Position numbers and translations under genes: made by a program. 64,000 nt of DNA from DATKFM01 sp963851215 (lineage in GTDB: Bacteria; Pseudomonadota; Alphaproteobacteria; Dongiales; Dongiaceae), in the NCBI GenBank assembly GCA_963851215.1, contig CAWKOG010000008.1:496001-560000 (forward strand), in the 5' to 3' direction. Under the pieces are notes generated by a model. That model saw nothing but the letters and a program-made list of their open reading frames with translations, had not been told where the DNA came from and made no database searches. Every line of letters starts with the position of its first letter. Position 1 is the stretch's first letter. Shown in pieces: positions 8,484 to 13,663 of this stretch.

Positions 8484-9344
8484 ATGTCCCATCCCGCTCT
8501 CACATCAGGCGCTGTCGCCGTCGTCACCGGCGGCGCGGCCGGCATCGGGCTGGCGGCGGCGAAACGCTTCGCCGCCTTGGGAATGTACGTCTGTATTGCC
8601 GATCTCGGCCGCGATCGACTGGACAAAGCGGCGAAGGAAATTGGCGCGGTTGCGCCCGGCGGCGCCGGCAGCGTCATGGCGATGGAAACCGATGTTGGCG
8701 ATGTCGCGGCAGTGACGGCGCTGGAAGCGGCGGTGCGCCAGCGCTTCGGCGGCACCGAAGTGCTGATGAACAACGCGGGCATCCAGCCGGGCAGCGGCCT
8801 CTTCGGTCCGCCGCAGAACTGGGCGCGCATCCTCGGCATCAACCTCTGCGGCGTCATTCACGGCACCCAGGTCTTCGTGCCGCACATGATCGACCGCGGC
8901 CGGCCCGGACTCGTCATCAACACCGGCTCGAAGCAGGGCATCACCACGCCGCCTGGCGACCCCGCCTACAACGTCGCTAAGGCCGGCGTGAAGGTGTTCA
9001 CCGAAGCCTTGCAACACGAACTGCGCAGCAACGCCGAATGCAGCGTGACCGCGCACTTGCTGATCCCCGGCTTCGTGTTCACCGAACTCACCGCCCACGG
9101 CCGGGCCGAGAAACCCGCCGCCGCCTGGACGCCGGAACAGACGGTCGATTTCATGATGCAACGGCTCGAGGCCGGCGACTTCTACATCCTCTGTCCCGAC
9201 AACGATGTCCCGCGCGCGCTCGATGAACAGCGTATCCTCTGGGCGGCCGGCGACATCGTCGAAAACCGCCCGCCTCTCTCCCGCTGGCACCCTGATTATG
9301 CGCGGGCGTTCGAAGCCTTCGTGAAAGCCGGACCGCGCTCTTAG
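8484..9344 (+). CDS. Short-chain dehydrogenase/reductase (SDR)
   Basis: 286 residues. The Rossmann motif TGGAAGIG is at the N-terminus, NNAG follows, and the catalytic residues are Ser in NTGSKQG and Tyr/Lys in YNVAK. The acidic residue after the second strand (IADLGRD) favours NAD over NADP. A strong GGAGGAATTTTC site precedes ATG 8484. The substrate cannot be read from sequence. Its stop overlaps the stop of the convergent LysE gene (TTAG). Confidence 0.9.
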   Translation: MSHPALTSGAVAVVTGGAAGIGLAAAKRFAALGMYVCIADLGRDRLDKAAKEIGAVAPGGAGSVMAMETDVGDVAAVTALEAAVRQRFGGTEVLMNNAGIQPGSGLFGPPQNWARILGINLCGVIHGTQVFVPHMIDRGRPGLVINTGSKQGITTPPGDPAYNVAKAGVKVFTEALQHELRSNAECSVTAHLLIPGFVFTELTAHGRAEKPAAAWTPEQTVDFMMQRLEAGDFYILCPDNDVPRALDEQRILWAAGDIVENRPPLSRWHPDYARAFEAFVKAGPRS

Positions 9345-9952
9345 CGCTCCGCCAACGCCAGTTTCGCGCCGAGGGCGACGAAGGCGGCGGCGAAGGCCCG
9401 CCGCATCCAGGCCAGCACCCGTGGCCGCGAGATCACGTGACTACGGACCGAAGCCGCGAACAGCCCATAGCCGACAAAGACCACGAAGGTCAGCAGCATG
9501 AACACCGCGCTCAGCAGGAGCATGTGCGACAGCGGCGCCGGATCGTCCGATCGCACGAATTGCGGCAGGAAGGCGAAGAAGAATATCGACAGCTTGGGAT
9601 TGAGGATGTTGATCAGGATCGCATCGACGGTCACGCGCAAGGCCGAGCGGGCGCCGGCCTGCTGTTCGATGCGGAGCGCACCCCGCTCCCGAAGCGCGTT
9701 CCAAGCCATGTACAGCAGATAGGCCACGCCCAGATATTTCAGGGTCTGGAACGCGATCGCGCTGGTATGCAGCAGTGCCGCCAGGCCCATGATCGCCGCC
9801 GCCATATGGGGGATGATGCCGAGCGTGCAGCCGAACGCCGCTACAACGCTCGCTCGCGACCCGCGCGACAGTCCGGCTGCCAGCGTAAAGAGCACACCGG
9901 TGCCCGGCGATGCGACGATAATGAGGGATGTGACCAGGAACTCGATGCTCAT
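9341..9952 (-). CDS. LysE/RhtB-family amino-acid exporter
   Basis: 203 residues with six predicted membrane helices. The family hallmark ASPGTGVLFTLAAGLSRGSR is at the N-terminus and NPKLSIFFFAFLPQF in the middle. These exporters expel amino acids or homoserine lactone-like compounds; the exact cargo is unknown. ATG 9952 opens directly into helix 1. It overlaps the SDR gene tail to tail. Confidence 0.92.
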   Translation of the reverse strand: MSIEFLVTSLIIVASPGTGVLFTLAAGLSRGSRASVVAAFGCTLGIIPHMAAAIMGLAALLHTSAIAFQTLKYLGVAYLLYMAWNALRERGALRIEQQAGARSALRVTVDAILINILNPKLSIFFFAFLPQFVRSDDPAPLSHMLLLSAVFMLLTFVVFVGYGLFAASVRSHVISRPRVLAWMRRAFAAAFVALGAKLALAER

Positions 9953-10472
9953 GCTGCGCCTCCGCCGGGGCCGGCAGGGTAGCCGACCGGCCCCAGGCGA
10001 TCAAACGCAGGGCGGCCACTGTTGGACCAAAGTCCAATTGTGCCAATCCCGGTATCTATTCAAGTATTCATCATAAGCATGGCTTTCGCCTAATCCTGAT
10101 CGGAGGCGATGAATTGGGGTCTGTTCTCAGTCCCGCGCGGAAAAGTGTGCGCGGGAAGGATTTGAAGCCATCTCATGCAGCAATGGAAGTGCTGCCCGGC
10201 GTCATCGGTTGTTTGCTTGAAGAGTGAGTTCTAGGGACTGTTTCGCGTTGCCCATACCCCCACTTGCCGTGGCATCGCGACGGAATCCGGGCGGTCCGCC
10301 CCCATGCCGCCCGGATTTTATTTGCAGAAAGTTAACGGTGTTCGCTTAAGACCGCCCGCGATCTCCTGTTGCGCGATTGCACCCCCCGCGAATGTCAACC
10401 CGAACCTAGTGGAACCCGAGCACCTCTTCAGGTGTTTTATCGGGATGAACGCCCATTTTCGGGGAGCAATTC
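9953..10472. other. Non-coding stretch with hairpins, possible small RNA gene
   Basis: No convincing frame on either strand over 520 bases. On the plus strand there is a GC hairpin near 10132-10156 (cccgcg / cgcggg), a second short one (gcagcaatggaagtgctgc, about 10177-10195) and a strong intrinsic terminator at 10285-10320. No coding region precedes that terminator on its strand, so a transcript of about 150-250 bases, starting in the AT-rich part around 10040-10075, is plausible. I could not match it to 6S RNA, SRP RNA or tmRNA. Confidence 0.35.
10285..10320 (+). terminator. Intrinsic terminator with no coding gene upstream
   Basis: Perfect 10-bp stem atccgggcgg (10285-10294) / ccgcccggat (10307-10316) with a 12-base loop, followed by TTTATTT. 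The orientation is plus, while the nearest upstream gene (LysE) is on the minus strand. Confidence 0.75.
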
Positions 10473-10640
10473 ATGTCGCTCGTTTGTCCGCATTGCCGCG
10501 GCAATGCGTTTCTGATGGTCACGGGATCCGATGGCCGGACCGTTACTGTCTGCACGGAATGCGATAATCCCGTTCCCTTCGATCCCCCAAAGGAAACCGG
10601 TCCCGGATTGGAAAAACCGGAATTTGAAGATGCGGCCTAG
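10473..10640 (+). CDS. Tiny zinc-ribbon-like protein, 55 residues
   Basis: ATG 10473 follows GGGGAGCAATTC, a good ribosome site. The product begins MSLVCPHCRGNAFLM and continues to VCTECDNPVPFD, giving two CxxC knuckles about 19 residues apart, the pattern of a one-zinc ribbon. The tail is Pro/Glu-rich. It is probably a small zinc-binding or nucleic-acid-associated protein. Evidence is the ribosome site plus the Cys spacing; no family was recognised. Confidence 0.6.
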   Translation: MSLVCPHCRGNAFLMVTGSDGRTVTVCTECDNPVPFDPPKETGPGLEKPEFEDAA

Positions 10641-10704
10641 CTTGTCTTTAGCTTCCTCTGACTATTCCTCGATGAGGCGACATGCGCCGAAAGGAGATTG
10701 AAAG

Positions 10705-10968
10705 ATGAAAACTGCAACCATGCTATTCGGCGTCGTCCTGGCCGCCGCCGTCATCACACCCGCCCGCGCCGACCGCGATCCCACCGACCAGGAGCGCGCC
10801 AGCATCGAAGCGGTTCTCAGGAGTGAAGGTTTCTCCGATTGGGGGCCGATCAAGTTGGACGACGAAGCCTGGGAAGTGGAAGGCGCCGAGTTCGCGGAAA
10901 CCGGCGATGGATACGACCTGAAACTGGATCCGACGACGCTGGAGATCATCGAGCGGACGGAGGATTGA
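10705..10968 (+). CDS. Small exported PepSY-like protein
   Basis: 87 residues. A clear Sec signal (MLFGVVLAAAVITPARA) is cleaved before DRDPTDQERA. The mature part is acidic and contains WEVEGAEFAETGDGYDLKLD, similar to single PepSY domains (strand-strand-acidic turn). AGGAG lies 7-8 bases before ATG 10705. A terminator follows. Periplasmic; function unknown. Confidence 0.75.
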   Translation: MKTATMLFGVVLAAAVITPARADRDPTDQERASIEAVLRSEGFSDWGPIKLDDEAWEVEGAEFAETGDGYDLKLDPTTLEIIERTED

Positions 10969-11021
10969 TTCTGCGCCACCGGTCCCAACGACAGTCCGTA
11001 TTTCGGACTTCTGTCGACCTC

Positions 11022-11056
11022 CGCCCCGGCATCTTGCTGGGGCGCTTTCTTTTTCA
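11022..11056 (+). terminator. Intrinsic terminator after the PepSY-like gene
   Basis: Stem CGCCCCGGCA / TGCTGGGGCG (10 pairs, one G-T) with a TCT loop, followed by CTTTCTTTTTC. It ends the plus-strand gene at 10968. A smaller hairpin (agtccg / cggact) lies just before it. Confidence 0.85.
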
Positions 11057-11061
11057 GGGCG

Positions 11062-11358
11062 TTAGAAACTGAAGGGGATTTTGAATCGAAGGACGCCGCC
11101 GAGATTCTTGGCGCCGACGGACAGGGACATGGGATCCTCGCCATCCTGCGGGACCTCCATCAGCTTTAGGCGCAGTTCCTTGCCCGTGACCAACTCGCAC
11201 CGGTTGTCGGTCAGATCCAGTTGATTGGTCCGGCTGTAAGGATCGATGTTCGCGCCTTCGCCTTGCACTGAGCCAAGGCACGGTTTCCTTGCGTCTTCCG
11301 CTAGGGCGGAAGCAGTAGCAAGTGCTGCCAATAGTCCCACCATGCCGATACTGCGCAT
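11062..11358 (-). CDS. Short exported protein with outer-membrane-like C-terminus, paralogue A
   Basis: 98 residues: Sec signal (MVGLLAALATASALA), two cysteines in the mature part (KPCLG and NRCEL), then a conserved C-terminal half with ELRLKLMEVPQ, EDPMSLSVGAKN and the end LRFKIPFSF. The final alternating aromatic pattern closing on Phe resembles the beta-signal recognised by the BAM complex, yet the protein is far too short for a barrel of its own. The gene at 12105-12401 is a clear paralogue of the same length. GAGAGG precedes ATG 11358. The family was not recognised. Confidence 0.8.
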   Translation of the reverse strand: MRSIGMVGLLAALATASALAEDARKPCLGSVQGEGANIDPYSRTNQLDLTDNRCELVTGKELRLKLMEVPQDGEDPMSLSVGAKNLGGVLRFKIPFSF

Positions 11359-11454
11359 GACGGCCTCTCAGGTTCCGCTGACAGTGCCACCGGATATCGA
11401 GATTATAATCCATTTTACCCCGCGTTGGTTCCACATTCGTGAAACGCCAACCAT

Positions 11455-12096
11455 ATGAAAATGCACACCTATTCAGTCACTCTTGCGTCAATTCAATGGC
11501 GGCGGCGCAACGTGTTCTTTACGGAACGTCGGATGCGACGAGGTTCAGTGCCCAGGAATATCTTGAGTTCCGTTTGTGAAACAGCGAAGCAGGCATTTCC
11601 GCCCGATGTGAAGATCGTTTGCGAAGCCGCCACCGGGGAGATGTCGAACGATGCGGCGATGCCGCTCGCCCTGATCCTCAACGAGCTGCTCACCAATGCG
11701 GTCAAGCATGGACTGAAGGACGGCAAGGGAACAATTCGCGCGGGATTGGCCGATCAGGATGGGTCCTTCATCTTGTATGTCGAGGACGAAGGCTCGGGAT
11801 TTGATCTTGAATCCGTCCTGCCAAGATCGTTGGGCTTGGCGACGCTGCAGCAGCCGGTCTTGGCCATGATGGATGTTTGCCTGACTGGCGACCGCGACGG
11901 CATCGATGCCGCCCTGGAAATGTTCCAGAACATGGGCATTCGCTGCATCTTCGCCACGGCACATGATGACGCGGCGACGCTTAATCGCGCAGAGGCGGCC
12001 CATCCACTGGGCTGGTTGCCGAAGCCCTACACACCGATGGCTCTGATAGAGATGGTTCGGCTCGCGTTGCGTGATTTGGACGACCAACAGTCCTAG
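11455..12096 (+). pseudogene. Remnant of an HWE/HisKA_2 histidine kinase joined to a receiver domain
   Basis: A single open frame of 213 codons. Residues about 40-125 are the C-terminal ATPase half of a HWE/HisKA_2-type kinase: N-box LALILNELLTNAVKHG, then VEDEGSGFD and SLGLATLQQ. The next residues are directly the middle of a response-regulator receiver, with the phospho-Asp in LAMMDVCLTG, FATAHDD and the KPYTPMAL end. The sensor, the H-box, the rest of the ATP lid and the first two strands of the receiver are missing. This is best explained by an internal deletion plus loss of the 5' end. Production of a small functional protein cannot be ruled out. Confidence 0.65.
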
Positions 12097-12104
12097 CGCA
12101 GTTA

Positions 12105-12401
12105 TCAGAAACTGAACGGTATCCTGAAGCGGAGAATCCCGCCGCCCTTTTTCAGGCCGACCGAGACTGACATGGGGTCTTCCTCTTCCTGCGGTATCTC
12201 GAACAGCGACAGGCGAAGCTCGCGCTTCGTCGCAGCCTCGCATTGATTCCCGGATAGAAAGAGCCGGTCACCTTGTTCAGGTTGGCTTTCGGCCTGGCCG
12301 TATCCGGCAAACGGACCTGGGCAGGATTCCTCCGCATTGGCTGAAAGGGCCAATACGCCCGCGAACGCTGCGACTACGCCAATCACGCCGATCCGCTGCA
12401 C
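12105..12401 (-). CDS. Short exported protein with outer-membrane-like C-terminus, paralogue B
   Basis: 98 residues, starting at GTG 12401 behind AGGAGG. It has a Sec signal (VVAAFAGVLALSANA), cysteines in ESCPG and NQCEA, then ELRLSLFEIPQ, EDPMSVSVGLKKGGG and LRFRIPFSF, matching paralogue A position by position in the second half. The variable first half of the mature protein (about 25 residues) differs. It converges with the kinase remnant, 8 bases between stops. The pair probably arose by duplication around the kinase gene. Function unknown; periplasmic or outer-membrane location is inferred. Confidence 0.8.
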   Translation of the reverse strand: MQRIGVIGVVAAFAGVLALSANAEESCPGPFAGYGQAESQPEQGDRLFLSGNQCEAATKRELRLSLFEIPQEEEDPMSVSVGLKKGGGILRFRIPFSF

Positions 12402-12798
12402 AAAGGCCTCCTGAGGCCGGACCCAGCCCGGGAGTTAGCCGCCAGGCGAGCGCCGCGCTGATCACGCCGACAATTACGTGTGGCTTGCTAAATGACATCA
12501 TCGCCGCCTCCTCGCAGTGACTTAGATCACGGGCGTATACGCTTTGAGGCTTGTTGACGCGATGTCTCGACCGATGGCAATGGTGCGGACGGCATCCGCT
12601 CACTCTATCCGGAAGCGAAGATCGTGGCGCAGGAGAACCAGAATTGCTGCGGCATATCGTGGCGCGCAAGCTCTGGGTCTATGTCGACGGTTATCCGCCC
12701 CTTGATTTCCAGCTCGGCCCTAAGGGCAAAGGCACCGACGGCTGCGATCCCCGCCCGGCATGGCCGAGTTGAGGTGGCCGATGGGCCACTCGGAAGAA
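12402..12798. other. No intact gene; possible degraded coding fragments
   Basis: On the minus strand a frame starting near 12496 gives MMSFSKPHVIVGVISAALAW and then loses coherence. On the plus strand 12545-12775 shows protein-like pieces in two frames (SLYPEAKIVAQENQ, then LWVYVDGYPPLDFQLGPK), suggesting the end of a broken gene. Nothing could be identified. Confidence 0.3.
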
Positions 12799-12873
12799 TG
12801 GTGAGCGCGGCGGGAGTCGAACCCGCTACCCGTTGATTAAAAGTCAACTGCTCTACCGGTGAGCTACGCGCCC
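12799..12873 (-). tRNA. tRNA-Lys (anticodon TTT)
   Basis: The minus strand folds into a complete cloverleaf: acceptor GGGCGCG / CGCGCTC, D arm GCTC...GAGC, anticodon arm GTTGA-CTTTTAA-TCAAC with anticodon TTT, T arm GCGGG-TTCGACT-CCCGC, discriminator A and an encoded CCA. 75 bases with CCA. TTT reads AAA and AAG lysine codons. Confidence 0.95.
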
Positions 12874-12975
12874 GTTTTTTTGGGCCGGGAAACCGGCGTC
12901 GATGTATCACCCTAAGCGCCGAGAGCAAAGGAAAAACCCGGATTTTCCGCAGGGTTGCGCGGCGTTTCCGATAAT

Positions 12976-13065
12976 CTTGGCAGGGCGACCTGCGGTCGCC
13001 CTGCCAAGGCGGGCGTACTGGGCGAGATCTAGCACCGCACCATCAAGGGCGACCGCAGGTCGCCC
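12976..13065. repeat. Palindromic repeat pair with core GGGCGACC/GGTCGCCC
   Basis: Unit 1: a perfect 15-bp stem (12976-12990 with 12994-13008) around a 3-base loop, core cagggcgacc-tgc-ggtcgccctg. Unit 2: stem gggcgacc (13047-13054) / ggtcgccc (13058-13065) with loop gca. The two units carry the same palindrome core with opposite loop sequence, so they form an inverted pair. This is the look of a dispersed REP-like element in the spacer between tRNA-Lys and coaD. No T-run follows, so a simple terminator is unlikely. Confidence 0.75.
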
Positions 13066-13105
13066 CTACAATTCCGTGCCCTGGAAACAGTTTACGGCCC
13101 GCTCC

Positions 13106-13663
13106 TTACACCGAATCTTCCAGTGTTTGCACTCGGCCCTTGGCATGATCGCCGTTCTTGCGTTCGGCGGCAAAGCGCTTCTTGAGGTGCGCGGCCACGC
13201 GGGGGGAGACGAAGGAGGAGATATCGCCGCCGAGCCGGCCAATCTCCTTCACGAAGCGCGAGGAGATGAACTGATGCGTCTCCGAGGCCATGAGGAACAC
13301 GGTTTCCACCTTCGGATTCAGGCGCGAATTCATGCCCGCCATCTGGAACTCGTATTCGAAGTCCGACACCGCCCGCAGGCCGCGCACGATCATGCCGGCG
13401 CCGACGGATTCGGCGAAATGCATCAGCAGGGTGTCGAAGGTGCGCGCCTCCACCTTGCGGCCGGGCTTGTTCAGGTCGGCGATCTCCGCCCGCACCAGCG
13501 CCAGCCGGTCATCGACGGTCAGCAGCGGATTCTTCCCCGCATTCTTGGCCACGGCGATGATCAGGTGATCGGTCAGGTCGGCGGCCCGGCGGATGATGTC
13601 CAAATGGCCGTTGGTGATGGGATCGAAGGTGCCGGGATAGACCGCAATCGAATGGTCAGCCAT
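13106..13663 (-). CDS. coaD: Phosphopantetheine adenylyltransferase
   Basis: 185 residues. Transfers AMP from ATP to 4'-phosphopantetheine, the penultimate step of coenzyme A synthesis. The nucleotidyltransferase motif YPGTFDPITNGHLDII is at the N-terminus (T/HxGH form), with IVRGLRAVSDFEYE in the middle and ISSRFVKEIGRLGG, the ISSTxVR-type motif, near the end. The start ATG 13663 overlaps the gyrA stop codon, so coaD is the downstream partner of gyrA. The C-terminal 20 residues are a charged extension. Confidence 0.97.
   Translation of the reverse strand: MADHSIAVYPGTFDPITNGHLDIIRRAADLTDHLIIAVAKNAGKNPLLTVDDRLALVRAEIADLNKPGRKVEARTFDTLLMHFAESVGAGMIVRGLRAVSDFEYEFQMAGMNSRLNPKVETVFLMASETHQFISSRFVKEIGRLGGDISSFVSPRVAAHLKKRFAAERKNGDHAKGRVQTLEDSV

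Noticed and set aside
9953..10320. 6S RNA, SRP RNA or tmRNA
   Set aside because: The ends are not complementary as in 6S RNA, no SRP GGAAGG/GCAG domain IV was seen, and no tmRNA tag frame or tRNA-like end is present.
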